Source: Pseudomonas sp. ATCC PTA-122608 (GTDB lineage: Bacteria; Pseudomonadota; Gammaproteobacteria; Pseudomonadales; Pseudomonadaceae). From it: a stretch of 52,742 nucleotides of DNA. Made by a program: the position numbers and the translations under genes. The DNA lies in NCBI RefSeq assembly GCF_001952855.1, contig NZ_LPNO01000018.1:42923-95664 (forward strand). The letters are read 5' to 3'. How positions within the stretch are numbered: position 1 is the first letter of the stretch; each line of letters opens with the position of its first letter. Positions 24,321-33,595 of this stretch are shown in pieces. The notes below the pieces were generated by a model, which saw nothing but the letters and a program-made list of their open reading frames with translations, was not told the origin of the DNA and ran no database searches.

Positions 24321-25660
24321 AGACAGTGGTGATAGTAGGCGCAGGCCCGGCGGGCATTACCGCAGCCCGGACCTTGCTGGACCATGGCGTAACCCCGGTG
24401 TTGGTGGACGAGAGCCTGCGCGGTGGCGGCCAGATTTATCGGCGCCAGCCGGCGAACTTCCAGCGCTCGGCCAAGCAGTTGTATGGCTTCGAAGCGGGCA
24501 AGGCGACGGTGCTGCATCGCACCATGGATGAGCTGGCCACGCTTGTTGACTACCGGCCTGAAACCCTGGTGTGGAACGCGGAAAATGGCCGTCTGGACAT
24601 GCTCAATAACGGCCACGCCGAGAGCATCGAGTACGCGCAAATCATCGTCGCCACGGGCGCCACCGACCGCATCCTGCCGGTGCCGGGCTGGACGCTGCCC
24701 GGCGTGTACAGCCTTGGCGCGGCGCAAATCGCACTGAAGTATCAAGGCTGCGCCATCGGCGAGCGCGTGGCGTTTTGCGGCAGCGGCCCGTTGCTGTACC
24801 TGGTGGCGTATCAGTACGCCAAGGCCGGGGCCAAGGTGGTGGCGGTACTCGACAGTGCGCCATTCAGCGCCCAATGCCGCGCCTTGCCGGCATTGCTCGG
24901 CCAGCCGGCGACCCTGGCCAAGGGTTTGTACTACCGCACCTGGCTCACGGCCCATGGCATCCCGGTGCATCAAGGGGCAACGCTGTCGCACATCGGCGGC
25001 GAGCAACGAGTGACGGGCATCCACTGGGATCAACAGGAAATCGCCTGTGATGCCGTGGCCTTCGCCCATGCCCTGCGTAGCGAGACCCAACTGGCGGATT
25101 TACTCGGCTGTGAATTTGCCTGGAATGCATTGAACCGCGCCTGGTTGCCCCAGCGAGATGCGGCCGGGCGTAGCAGTGTCGCGGGCGTGTATCTGGCTGG
25201 CGACGGTGCAGGAATCATGGGCGCCGATGCGGCGCAAATGGCGGGCGAGCGAGCGGCGTTGGCCTTGCTGGAAGACACCGGCGTTGCCATCGACTCTCGC
25301 CGGCCCGCGGTGCTGAAAAAGCAATTGGCGAGCATCCAACGTTTTCGCCACGGCCTGGAAACCGCCTTCCCGTTCCCTGAAAAATGGGCCGCTGGAGCCC
25401 CGGACGAATTGATCCTGTGCCGTTGCGAAGAAGTCAGTGTCGGCGAAGTACGCGCGGTGGTGGATGAAGGCCACTGGGAAGTGAACCGGGTCAAGGCCCA
25501 TTGCCGGGTTGGCATGGGCCGTTGCCAGGGCCGGATGTGTGGGCTCGCAACGGCAGAAATCATTGCCGAACGCAGTGGGCGCGAGATTCAAAACGTTGGC
25601 CGCCTACGGGGCCAGGCACCGATCAAACCCTTGCCGTTTGGCGTGGAGGTGCAGCCATGA
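24317..25660 (+). CDS. FAD/(2Fe-2S) oxidoreductase, HcnB/OoxA-type alpha subunit
   Basis: 447 residues. The N-terminal Rossmann motif is VVIVGAGPAGITAARTL, a second nucleotide-binding site is near GERVAFCGSGPLLYLVAYQY, and the conserved segment VYLAGDGAGIMGADAAQMAGE follows. The C-terminus has a BFD-like iron-sulfur motif with C368-x-C370 and C403/C408 (RVGMGRCQGRMCG). This arrangement is that of HcnB and opine-oxidase A subunits, which relay electrons from the substrate-oxidising subunit. Coupled to both neighbours by ATGA overlaps. The substrate is unknown but should be what the PotABC-type importer brings in. Confidence 0.9.
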   Translation: MKTVVIVGAGPAGITAARTLLDHGVTPVLVDESLRGGGQIYRRQPANFQRSAKQLYGFEAGKATVLHRTMDELATLVDYRPETLVWNAENGRLDMLNNGHAESIEYAQIIVATGATDRILPVPGWTLPGVYSLGAAQIALKYQGCAIGERVAFCGSGPLLYLVAYQYAKAGAKVVAVLDSAPFSAQCRALPALLGQPATLAKGLYYRTWLTAHGIPVHQGATLSHIGGEQRVTGIHWDQQEIACDAVAFAHALRSETQLADLLGCEFAWNALNRAWLPQRDAAGRSSVAGVYLAGDGAGIMGADAAQMAGERAALALLEDTGVAIDSRRPAVLKKQLASIQRFRHGLETAFPFPEKWAAGAPDELILCRCEEVSVGEVRAVVDEGHWEVNRVKAHCRVGMGRCQGRMCGLATAEIIAERSGREIQNVGRLRGQAPIKPLPFGVEVQP

Positions 25661-26760
25661 TCGACAGCGAAGTGATCGTGTTGGGCGGTGGGATTGTCGG
25701 CGCTTCAGCGGCCTTGATGCTGGCGCAGAAAGGTCGACGCGTGGTGCTGGTGGAGCGGGACTTTTGTGGCTCGCACTCCAGCGGTGTTAACTATGGCGGC
25801 GTGCGACGCCAGGGGCGGCCATTGCATCAGTTGCCGTTATCGCAACGTGCCCATGAGCTGTGGTCCGACTTGCCGGGGCTGATTGGGATCGATGGCGAAT
25901 ACGTGCGCTCCGGGCATTTGAAACTGGCCCGCAGTCACGAGGACCTGGCCGCCTTGCAGGTTTACGCCGACGCCACTCGGGGCTTTGGGCTGGGATTGCA
26001 AATGCTGGATCACGCTCAATTGCGGGCGCGTTTTCCGTGGGTGGGTGATGTGGCGGTCGGCGCTTCGTTATGCCCCGAAGACGGCCACGCCAATCCGCGC
26101 CTGGTCTCCCCCGCCTTTGCCCGCGCCGCGCAACGCCACGGTGCGAGGGTGATGGAGCAAACCGAAGTCACCCAGGTTGAACATGACGGCCAGCTGTTTC
26201 AGGTGCGCTGTGCCAATGGTGTGCAGCTGCAAGCCCGCTGGCTGTTGAACTGCGCCGGCGCCTGGGCCAGTACCGTGGCCGCGCAATTTGGCGAACCGGT
26301 GCCGATGACCTCGGCGCACCCGGCGATGCTGGTGACCGAGCCGTTGCCGGTGGTGATGGACGTGAGCACCGGCGTCGAAGGCGGCGGAATCTATGCGCGG
26401 CAGGTTGCCCGGGGCAATTGCATCCTCGGTGGCGGTCGCGGCTTTGCGCTGGGCCCGCAACAAGCCCGGCCGGGGCAAGCGGCGGTGCTGGAGATTCTGC
26501 GCAACGCCGGCGAGTTGTACCCGTTCCTCAAAGGTGCCCAGGCAATTCGCACCTGGAGCGGCACCGAAGGTTACCTACCCGACCACGAACCGGTGATCGG
26601 CGACAGCAGCACCCAACCCGGCCTGCTTCACGGTTTCGGCTTTGCCGGCGCCGGGTTCCAGCTCGGCCCTGCGGTCGGTGAAGCCCTGGCAGAAATCGTC
26701 TGCACGGGGGCCAGCCGGCAGCCCATCGAAGCATTTTCCATCCGTCGTTTCCAAGCCTGA
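25657..26760 (+). CDS. D-amino-acid-oxidase-like FAD subunit (HcnC/OoxB-type)
   Basis: 367 residues from ATG 25657, which overlaps the alpha-subunit stop. FAD-binding GGGIVGASAALMLAQKG is followed by the DAAO-type signature GSHSSGVNYGGVRRQ, and near the C-terminus the TWSGTEGYLPDHEPVIG and HGFGFAGAGFQLGPAVGE segments typical of glycine-oxidase/sarcosine-oxidase-like enzymes. It is expected to oxidise a secondary or primary amine at a carbon next to nitrogen, passing electrons to the two partner subunits rather than directly to O2. Membership of the Hcn/opine/hydroxyproline dehydrogenase group is clear; the substrate is not. Confidence 0.9.
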   Translation: MIDSEVIVLGGGIVGASAALMLAQKGRRVVLVERDFCGSHSSGVNYGGVRRQGRPLHQLPLSQRAHELWSDLPGLIGIDGEYVRSGHLKLARSHEDLAALQVYADATRGFGLGLQMLDHAQLRARFPWVGDVAVGASLCPEDGHANPRLVSPAFARAAQRHGARVMEQTEVTQVEHDGQLFQVRCANGVQLQARWLLNCAGAWASTVAAQFGEPVPMTSAHPAMLVTEPLPVVMDVSTGVEGGGIYARQVARGNCILGGGRGFALGPQQARPGQAAVLEILRNAGELYPFLKGAQAIRTWSGTEGYLPDHEPVIGDSSTQPGLLHGFGFAGAGFQLGPAVGEALAEIVCTGASRQPIEAFSIRRFQA

Positions 26761-26771
26761 GAGGAAGATTT

Positions 26772-27809
26772 ATGCACATGATCAAACGTACTGCGCTGTC
26801 TTGCCTGTCCCTCGCCCTGTTGAGCACGGCGGCCCATGCCGCACCGACGCTGTACCTGGGCATGAACGGCGGGACCATGGAACGGGTCTACGCCGACAAG
26901 GTGCTGCCCGCATTCGAGAAAGCCAACAACGTCAAGGTAGTGATCGTGCCAGGCACCTCGTCGGACATCCTGGCCAAGGTGCAGGCCAACAAGGACAACC
27001 CGCAGATGCACGTGATGTTCCTCGACGACGGCATCATGTACCGCGCCATCTCCATGGGGTTGTGCGAGAAGCTCACGCCTAACCCGACCCTGGATCAGAT
27101 TCCGGCCAAGGCCAAGATCAAGGAAGAAGCGGTTGCGGTGACGCTCGGGGTGACCGGGTTGGGTTACAACGCCAAGATGTTCAAGGAAAAGGGCTGGGCG
27201 CCGCCGACGTCGTGGATGGACCTGGCGGATCCACGGTTCAAGGACAAGGTGGTGTTTCAGTCCCTGGCCTCCTCCACATTTGGGTTGCATGGTTTCCTGA
27301 TGTTCAACCGGATTCAGGGGGGTAGCGAGACCAACGTGGAGCCGGGGTTCAAGGCTTGGCCGAAGACGGTTGGGCCGAATGTGCTGGAGTACATCGCCAG
27401 CTCGGCGAAGATTTCCGAGATGGTGCAGACGGATGAGGCGGCGATCTTTCCGCTGACGCCGACGCAGGTGACCACGCAGCAGTTGTTGGGTGTGCCGATG
27501 GAGTATGCGCAGCCCAAGGAAGGGGCGGTGGTGTTGAACGTAGCGGAGTGTGTGATTGCGCGTAATGACCAGCCGGAGTTGGCGCAGAAACTGGCGCAGT
27601 TTTTGTTGACTGCAGAGGCGCAGGCGCCGGCTTTGGAGTTGGGGGATCAGATTCCTTCGAATCCTACGACGCCGACTACCGACAAAACCCGGGCTCGGGT
27701 GGAGGCGATGAACAGTTATTTGCAGACGGCGATTTCGATTGATTGGGATCAGGTGAACCAGGCGCGGCCCGAGTGGAATGCGCGGTGGAGTCGGTCGATT
27801 GAGCGGTAG
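26772..27809 (+). CDS. PotD/PotF-type periplasmic binding protein
   Basis: 345 residues with a signal peptide cleaved near AHA-APTLY. GAGGAAG lies 5 bases before ATG 26772; ATG 26778 is an alternative. The mature part starts LYLGMNGGTMERVYADKVLPAFEKANNVKV, typical of family-1/8 binding proteins for polyamines and related cations, and contains GVTGLGYNAKMF. It ends the operon and supplies the ligand to the PotABC-type importer. The gene's 3' third is strongly enriched in G/T-ending codons and runs up to repeat element C. Confidence 0.9.
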   Translation: MHMIKRTALSCLSLALLSTAAHAAPTLYLGMNGGTMERVYADKVLPAFEKANNVKVVIVPGTSSDILAKVQANKDNPQMHVMFLDDGIMYRAISMGLCEKLTPNPTLDQIPAKAKIKEEAVAVTLGVTGLGYNAKMFKEKGWAPPTSWMDLADPRFKDKVVFQSLASSTFGLHGFLMFNRIQGGSETNVEPGFKAWPKTVGPNVLEYIASSAKISEMVQTDEAAIFPLTPTQVTTQQLLGVPMEYAQPKEGAVVLNVAECVIARNDQPELAQKLAQFLLTAEAQAPALELGDQIPSNPTTPTTDKTRARVEAMNSYLQTAISIDWDQVNQARPEWNARWSRSIER

Positions 27810-27821
27810 GCTTTGGGGGTG

Positions 27822-28645
27822 AATATCCGTTATTTGGGTGATGGCTGATATTGGTTCCGCTCTTACAGCGGCTCACTTTTGAACAGCGCAAAAGTAAGCA
27901 AAACGCTCTTGCCCCACCACTCGGCACCTCGCCTAGGCTCGGTGTGCCCGCACTCCGGCTTTGGAGCGTGGGCCGCCGCGATGGGCCATCCTTGGCCCAG
28001 CGCGGCTAACCCGGCGTCCTGCCGGGTTACCCACGCTCCAAAGCCTGCGTTCGGCCAGCGTGGTTTAACGGGGCGCCTAAGATCAAGATCAACAGCAGAT
28101 CAAGGGCACAGCGGCCTACAGGCCGGCTTGAGTGTGGTGAAGCAACAGCAACAGCAAGATCAGAAGCTAAAGCGGGCACGGTCCAAATGTGGGAGCGGGC
28201 TTGCTCGCGAAGGCCGTTAACGATGACGCGGGCATTCTGAATGAACGCGGCGCCCTCAGGTTTTTCGCGAGCAAGCCCGCTCCCACAGAAAAGCAGCTCT
28301 GCTTTCGCTCTCGATCTTGCCTCTGCTTCTAACACTCAAGCCGGCCGGGAGGCCGCTGTGCTCTGCTTTTGATCTGCTTTTGATTTTGATCTGACTGCCC
28401 CATTCAGCCCGAGGCCGAACGCAGGTATTGAGGAGCGGGTAAACCGGCAGGACGCCGGTTTAGCCGCGCCGGGCCATGGATGGCCCGTCGCGGCGGCCCG
28501 CGGAGCAATGCCGGAGTGAGGGAACGCCGAGCCACAGCGAGGCGCCGACAGGCGGGGCAGAGCGTTTTGGTTACTTTTGCGCTTTTCAAAAGTGACCCGC
28601 TGTAAGAGCGGAACCCTAAGTGGCCGTTACCGAAAAAACGGATAT
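27822..28645. repeat. Nested inverted-repeat element, copy C (convergent junction)
   Basis: This 0.82-kb element has left end ATATCCGTTATTTGGGTGAT and right end AAAAAACGGATAT, middle arms at 28106-28135 and 28331-28362 (CAGCGGCCTACAGGCC and GGCCGGGAGGCCGCTG), and a central REPIN. It also has an insertion around 27961-28070 compared with copy B (a second GGAGCGTGGG...CCCACGCTCC dyad). No credible gene is present in the gap. Confidence 0.86.
28188..28287. repeat. REPIN at the centre of element C
   Basis: It is nearly identical to the REPIN in element A, including the spacer GGCCGTTAACGATGACG and CGCGGCGCCCTC, so A and C share a recent origin. Confidence 0.9.
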
Positions 28646-28657
28646 GTACACAACCAA

Positions 28658-29956
28658 TCACCCCACCATCTCCCGCACCCGATACCACAACATCCCCAAC
28701 GCCAACAGCGGCGAACGCAACACCTTCCCCCCAGGAAACGTCATATGCGGCACCTGACTGAAAATATCCAACCCCCGACTCTGCCCAGCCTGAATCCCCT
28801 CGGCCAACAACCGCGCACACCAGTGAGTCACGTTCAACCCATGCCCCGAATACCCCTGGGCATAAAACACATTCGCGTGCTGCTTCAACCGCCCCACCTG
28901 CGGAAACCGGTTAGCCGTAATCCCAATCTTCCCCCCCCACTGAAACTCAATCGCCGTATCCACCAGTTGCGGAAAAACCTTGAGCATCTTCGGCCGCATA
29001 TACCCCGCGATGTCCACCGGATCACGCCCCGAATAATGACAAGCCCCCCCAAACAACAACCGTCGATCCGCCGAAAGCCGGTAATAATCCAACCCCACTT
29101 TCTGATCACACAACGCCAGATTCTGCGGAATCAACTGATCAGCCACCCCAACCGACAGCGGCTCGGTCGCAATGATATAGCTCCCCGCCGGCAGCACCTT
29201 GCCACTCAACTTCGGCTCCAGCTCTTCCAAATGCGCATTACACGCCAACACCAGACTGCCAGCGCGCACCGTGCCAAACTCGCAACGCACTTGCACCGTA
29301 TCGCCATGAACCAACTCCAGCACCTGGCTGTTTTCAAAGATCCGCACCCCAAGTGATTCGGCCACAGCCGCCTCCCCCAACACCAGGTTCAGCGGATGCA
29401 AATGCCCGGACCCCATGTCCACCAAACCACCGGCATACATACCTGAGCCCACGACTTGCGCCATATCCTGCGGCGCCACCAGCCGGGTTTCAGGCGCATA
29501 CCCCAAGGTAGCCAGGCTTTCCAGCTCCCCCTGAAACGCCGCGAACTGCGCCGGCGTATTCGCCAACTCACAAAACCCCCAGCGCAGGTCACAGTCAATC
29601 CCGTGCTCGCGAATCCGCTCCCCCACCAGCGCCACCGAGTCGATCCCGGCCTGCTGCAGGTAACGCACGCCCTCCTCACCCACGTACTTGGCAAAGCCCG
29701 ATACGTCATGCCCAATCCCGCGAATCAACTGCCCGCCATTGCGCCCACTGGCACCCCAGCCAATCCGCCGGGCCTCCAGCAAAATCACCGATAGCCCACG
29801 CTGGGCCAATTCGATGGCGGTATTGACGCCGGTGAATCCACCACCGATCACACACACATCGGCCGTCAGGTCAGCCCCCAGCGTTGGGCGCTGAGGCATG
29901 GCGTTGGCCGAAGCCAGGTAATAGGAACGAGCGTGGTCGGACGAGGAACGGTTCAT
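28658..29956 (-). CDS. FAD-dependent oxidase, PuuB-like (gamma-glutamyl-amine oxidoreductase)
   Basis: 432 residues, close to E. coli PuuB (426). The N-terminal dinucleotide-binding motif is VCVIGGGFTGVNTAIELAQRG, followed by LEARRIGWGASGRNGGQLIRGIGHD, which is characteristic of the PuuB/glycine-oxidase group. It should oxidise the gamma-glutamylated amine made by the glutamine-synthetase-like enzyme at 31076, giving the aldehyde and H2O2. It overlaps the PotF-like gene by 4 bases. Its 3' end is rich in G/T third positions. Whether the amine is putrescine, another polyamine or an alkanolamine is undecided. Confidence 0.86.
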   Translation of the reverse strand: MNRSSSDHARSYYLASANAMPQRPTLGADLTADVCVIGGGFTGVNTAIELAQRGLSVILLEARRIGWGASGRNGGQLIRGIGHDVSGFAKYVGEEGVRYLQQAGIDSVALVGERIREHGIDCDLRWGFCELANTPAQFAAFQGELESLATLGYAPETRLVAPQDMAQVVGSGMYAGGLVDMGSGHLHPLNLVLGEAAVAESLGVRIFENSQVLELVHGDTVQVRCEFGTVRAGSLVLACNAHLEELEPKLSGKVLPAGSYIIATEPLSVGVADQLIPQNLALCDQKVGLDYYRLSADRRLLFGGACHYSGRDPVDIAGYMRPKMLKVFPQLVDTAIEFQWGGKIGITANRFPQVGRLKQHANVFYAQGYSGHGLNVTHWCARLLAEGIQAGQSRGLDIFSQVPHMTFPGGKVLRSPLLALGMLWYRVREMVG

Positions 29957-31041
29957 TTGTTGGTCTTCACTTTGCTCCAGGACCGCGTCATCAAGCGCAT
30001 GACGGCAGGCGTCGGGGTGGTGGAAATATAAAGTTTTTCGAGCACTTCCTGGGACGGGTAGATCTCAGGGTTGTTCACCAGCTCCGGCGCCATGAAGGCC
30101 TTGGCCGCCGGGTTCGGGTTGGCGTAGCCGACGCTGGCGCTGACCTTGGCGATCACTTCAGGGTCCAGCAAGTAGTTGATAAAAGCATGGGCCGCTTTCG
30201 GGTTGGCCGCGTCTGCCGGGATGGCCAGCAGGTCGAACCACAGGTTGCTGCCTTCCTTGGGAATCGAGTAGGCGATGTTCACGCCGTTCTTGGCTTCCTT
30301 GGCGCGGTTGGCCGCCTGGAACACGTCGCCGGAATAACCGAAGGCGACGCAGATATCACCGTTGGCCAGGTCCGAGATGTACTTGGAGGAATGGAAATAG
30401 GTGATGTACGGCCGCAGGGTCAGCAGCTTGGCTTCGGCTTGTTTGTAGTCCTCGGGATTCTCGCTGCGCGGGTCCTTGCCCATGTAGTTGAGGATCGCCG
30501 GGAACAGTTCATCCGCCGAGTCGAGGAACGCTACGCCGCACTCGTGCAGCTTCTTGATGTTCTCTGGTTCGAACAGCACGGCCCAGGAATCGATATGGTC
30601 GATGCCCAGCACCTGCTTGACCTTGTCCACGTTGTAGCCGATGCCGTTGGTGCCCCACAGGTATGGCACCGAGTGCTCGTTGCCCGGGTCGTTTTTCTCC
30701 AGCAGCTTGAGCAGCTTGGGGTCGAGGTTCTTGAAGTTGGGCAGCTGCGAGCGGTCCAGCTTGAGGAACGCACCGGCTTTGACCTGGCGCGCCAGGAAGT
30801 GGTTGGACGGCACCACCACGTCGTAGCCGGTACGGCCGGCAAGCAGTTTGCCTTCCAGGGTTTCGTTGGAGTCGAACACGTCGTAGATCACCTTGATCCC
30901 GGTCTTGGCCTGGAAGTCGGCCAAGGTGGTCTCACCGATGTAGTCGGTCCAGTTGTACACACTGACCGTCTGCGCGGCGTGGCCCGCGCTGCTGAACAAC
31001 GCCGCCAAGGCCAGCGGGAGTAGCTTTTTCACCAGACGCAT
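29953..31041 (-). CDS. PotF/SpuD-like polyamine periplasmic binding protein
   Basis: 362 residues. The signal peptide is LLPLALAALFSSAGHAAQ; the mature N-terminus SVYNWTDYIGETTLADFQAKTG is diagnostic of putrescine/spermidine-binding proteins, followed by YDVVVPSNHFLARQVKAGAFLKLDRSQL. No permease or ATPase genes accompany it here, so it must use a transporter encoded elsewhere or act as a sensor. It sits between the GS-like and PuuB-like genes in one operon. Confidence 0.9.
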   Translation of the reverse strand: MRLVKKLLPLALAALFSSAGHAAQTVSVYNWTDYIGETTLADFQAKTGIKVIYDVFDSNETLEGKLLAGRTGYDVVVPSNHFLARQVKAGAFLKLDRSQLPNFKNLDPKLLKLLEKNDPGNEHSVPYLWGTNGIGYNVDKVKQVLGIDHIDSWAVLFEPENIKKLHECGVAFLDSADELFPAILNYMGKDPRSENPEDYKQAEAKLLTLRPYITYFHSSKYISDLANGDICVAFGYSGDVFQAANRAKEAKNGVNIAYSIPKEGSNLWFDLLAIPADAANPKAAHAFINYLLDPEVIAKVSASVGYANPNPAAKAFMAPELVNNPEIYPSQEVLEKLYISTTPTPAVMRLMTRSWSKVKTNK

Positions 31042-31075
31042 ATCGACACCCCTATGGTTTTTTTAGTGTGGTTTC

Positions 31076-32434
31076 TCAGACGCTCAGCAGCAGGAACTCA
31101 CGTTCCCAGGAGCTGATCACCCGCTTGAAGTTCTCGTGTTCGGCGCGCTTGACCGCGACGTAGCCGCGCACAAACTTGTCCCCCAGGTACTGCTTGACGG
31201 TGTCGCACTCTTCCATGCGCGCCAGGGCGTCTTCGATGGTGATCGGCAGCCTCAGGTTGCGCCGCTCGTAGGCGCGGCCTTCCACCGGGGCGCTGGGCTC
31301 GACCTTTTCGATCATGCCGAGGTAGCCGCACAGCAGGCTGGCGGCGATGGCCAGGTACGGGTTGGCGTCGGCGCCCGGCAGGCGGTTTTCCACGCGCATG
31401 GCGTCGGGGCTGGAGCTCGGTACGCGCAGGCCGACGGTGCGGTTTTCTTCGCCCCACTCCACGTTGACCGGCGCCGAGGTGTCCGGCAGGAAACGGCGGA
31501 ATGAGTTCACGTTGGGCGCAAACATCGGCAGCAGCTTGGGGATGTACTTCTGCAAGCCGCCAATGTGGTTCAGGAACAGTTGGCTCTTGTTGCCGTGCTC
31601 ATCGACAAACACCTGCTTGCCGGTGGCGATCTCCACCACGCTCTGGTGCAGGTGCATGGCGCTGCCGGGCTCGTCGGCCACGGGTTTGGCCATGAAGGTG
31701 GCGGCAACGTTGTGCTTGAGCGCCGCCTCCCGCAGGGTGCGTTTGAACACTGTGATCTGGTCGGCCAGGTCGAGTGCATCGCCGTGGCGGAAGTTGATTT
31801 CCATCTGCGCCGGGCCGTCTTCGTGGATCAGCGTGTCGAGGTCCAGGCCCTGGGCTTCGCACCAGTCGTAGACGTCTTCGAACAGCGGATCGAATTCATT
31901 GGCGGCATCGATGGAGAACGATTGGCGGCCACTTTCGGCGCGGCCGGAGCGGCCCAGCGGGGTCTTCAGCGGCAGGTCCGGGTCTTCGCAGCGCTGGGTC
32001 AGGTAGAACTCCATTTCCGGCGCAACAATCGGCTGCCAGCCTTGATCGGTATAAAGCTGCAGGACTTTCTTCAGCACGTTGCGCGGCGACAATTCGATGG
32101 GGTTGCCCTGCTTGTCGAAGGTGTCGTGGATCACGATGGCGGTGGGCTCGATGGCCCATGGCACCACGTAGGTGGCGTTGGACACCGGGCGGCAGATCAT
32201 GTCGATGTCGGCCGGGTCCAGCAGGTCGTAGTAGATGTCGTCGTCGACAAAGTCCCCGGTTACCGTTTGCAGCAACACACTCTCCGGCAGGCGCATGCCT
32301 CGCTCATGCAGGAACTTGTTGGTGGGCGAAATCTTGCCGCGTGCGATGCCAGTCAAATCACTGATCACGCATTCGACTTCGGTAATCTTGTGTTCTTTCA
32401 GCCAGGCGGACAGCTGATCGAAGGGGGCGTTCAT
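31076..32434 (-). CDS. Glutamine-synthetase-family gamma-glutamyl-amine ligase (PuuA/PauA-like)
   Basis: 452 residues from ATG 32434 (GAGG a few bases upstream); an in-frame extension to 32521 lacks support. The beta-grasp N-terminus (VECVISDLTGIARGKISP) is followed by the catalytic domain with APEMEFYL, the HLHQSVV loop of GS-type enzymes, and NRLPGADANPYLAIAASL. The family ligates glutamate to an amine with ATP, the first step of the gamma-glutamylated polyamine route in Pseudomonas (Pau/Spu enzymes). The downstream PotF-like and PuuB-like genes complete the pathway's first steps. The AraC regulator is divergent. Confidence 0.87.
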   Translation of the reverse strand: MNAPFDQLSAWLKEHKITEVECVISDLTGIARGKISPTNKFLHERGMRLPESVLLQTVTGDFVDDDIYYDLLDPADIDMICRPVSNATYVVPWAIEPTAIVIHDTFDKQGNPIELSPRNVLKKVLQLYTDQGWQPIVAPEMEFYLTQRCEDPDLPLKTPLGRSGRAESGRQSFSIDAANEFDPLFEDVYDWCEAQGLDLDTLIHEDGPAQMEINFRHGDALDLADQITVFKRTLREAALKHNVAATFMAKPVADEPGSAMHLHQSVVEIATGKQVFVDEHGNKSQLFLNHIGGLQKYIPKLLPMFAPNVNSFRRFLPDTSAPVNVEWGEENRTVGLRVPSSSPDAMRVENRLPGADANPYLAIAASLLCGYLGMIEKVEPSAPVEGRAYERRNLRLPITIEDALARMEECDTVKQYLGDKFVRGYVAVKRAEHENFKRVISSWEREFLLLSV

Positions 32435-32574
32435 AAGGACCTCGTCATGGGTTGGATGATGCGCCGCGGGCTTCCCTCGCCGCGCATTGAGGTCTATCTT
32501 GGGCCAGCCGTCCGACGGCATCTATCCACTTTGCACCAACCACAACGCACCAATAGAGTGCGCCCAGGTCACCC

Positions 32575-33477
32575 ATGACACAGGCAACAGCTTTGCGCGT
32601 ACAGGCCTTCACCACCGGTGACGTGGCCGCTCAATGCAGTGCGACACCCGGTTGGGTGCAGCAGTACCAGCAGATGTCCCCGGGGCATTTTGCCGGGCAG
32701 ATCCGCTACCTCGACCTGCAAGGTGTCGAGGTGTATGAAGAGCGAATGAACACCCGTGTGGAGCAGAACTTCAACGCGCCACCGGGCTCCCTGGCGTTCT
32801 GTTTCGATGGCAGCGACAACGCGCTGTATGTGCTCAATGGCGAAAGCCGCAACACCTGGATCACCCCGGAAAACTACCGCGAAGTGGCGGTGGTGTTCGG
32901 GCCACAGTTCGTCCAGCGCCATGGCCTGGATGTGGCGAAGTTGGAGGGGTTGTTCATGGCCCCGCTCAACTCCCTGCAAAACGCCTTGTTCAGTCGCTGG
33001 CTCAGCGGCACGTTGACCCGACTGTCCGCCACGTTTGACCCGCCAAGTCGTGATGCCCTCACCCAACAACTCCTGGACGACTGCCTGTTCATCCTCGACA
33101 ACGCCTGCGTGTGCCTGGACAAGGGTTCATTGCAGCGGCGCACCGAGGAGCGAATCATCATGGCGCGCATTGGCGAATGGGCGGCGGATGTGCCGGATGA
33201 AACCGTCAACCTGCTGGAGCTGGCGCGCATTGCCGGCGTGCCGTTGCGCCAGTTGCAGCAGGGGTTCAAGACGTACACCGGAATGAGCCCGGCGCAATGG
33301 TTGAGGTTGCGCCGGTTGAACAGTGCACGGCGGGAATTGTTGAACCCGCCGTCAGTGGACACCACCGTGGCGGAAGTCGCGATGAATTGGTCGTTCTGGC
33401 ATTTGGGGCGGTTTTCAAACAGTTATCGGGCGTTGTTTCAGGAGTTGCCCAGCGAGACCCTGAAACGCCAGAGGTAA
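32575..33477 (+). CDS. AraC-family transcriptional regulator
   Basis: 300 residues. The N-terminal half (about 1-190) is a ligand/dimerisation region, broadly like the EutR/AraC-binding-like group; the C-terminal double helix-turn-helix reads VNLLELARIAGVPLRQLQQGFK and then VAEVAMNWSFWHLGRFSNSYRALF. It is divergent from the GS-like gene across a 140-bp gap that contains a small perfect dyad GCCGTC-C-GACGGC (32507-32519). Control of the gamma-glutamyl-amine operon is inferred. The resemblance to EutR-type regulators leaves open an alkanolamine inducer. Confidence 0.87.
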   Translation: MTQATALRVQAFTTGDVAAQCSATPGWVQQYQQMSPGHFAGQIRYLDLQGVEVYEERMNTRVEQNFNAPPGSLAFCFDGSDNALYVLNGESRNTWITPENYREVAVVFGPQFVQRHGLDVAKLEGLFMAPLNSLQNALFSRWLSGTLTRLSATFDPPSRDALTQQLLDDCLFILDNACVCLDKGSLQRRTEERIIMARIGEWAADVPDETVNLLELARIAGVPLRQLQQGFKTYTGMSPAQWLRLRRLNSARRELLNPPSVDTTVAEVAMNWSFWHLGRFSNSYRALFQELPSETLKRQR

Positions 33478-33494
33478 GTGTGGGAGCTGGCTTG

Positions 33495-33583
33495 TGTGGG
33501 AGCGGGCTTGCTCGCGAATGCGGTGGGTCAGTCAATAAATCTGGCACTGATACACCGCCTTCGCGAGCAAGCCCGCTCCCACA
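33495..33583. repeat. REPIN with an adjacent partial left half
   Basis: A complete REPIN is preceded by an extra truncated copy of the left half (GTGGGAGCTGGCTTG, 33480-33494). It fills the convergent gap between the AraC gene and acoC. Confidence 0.88.
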
Positions 33584-33595
33584 TTTTGATCTCCA

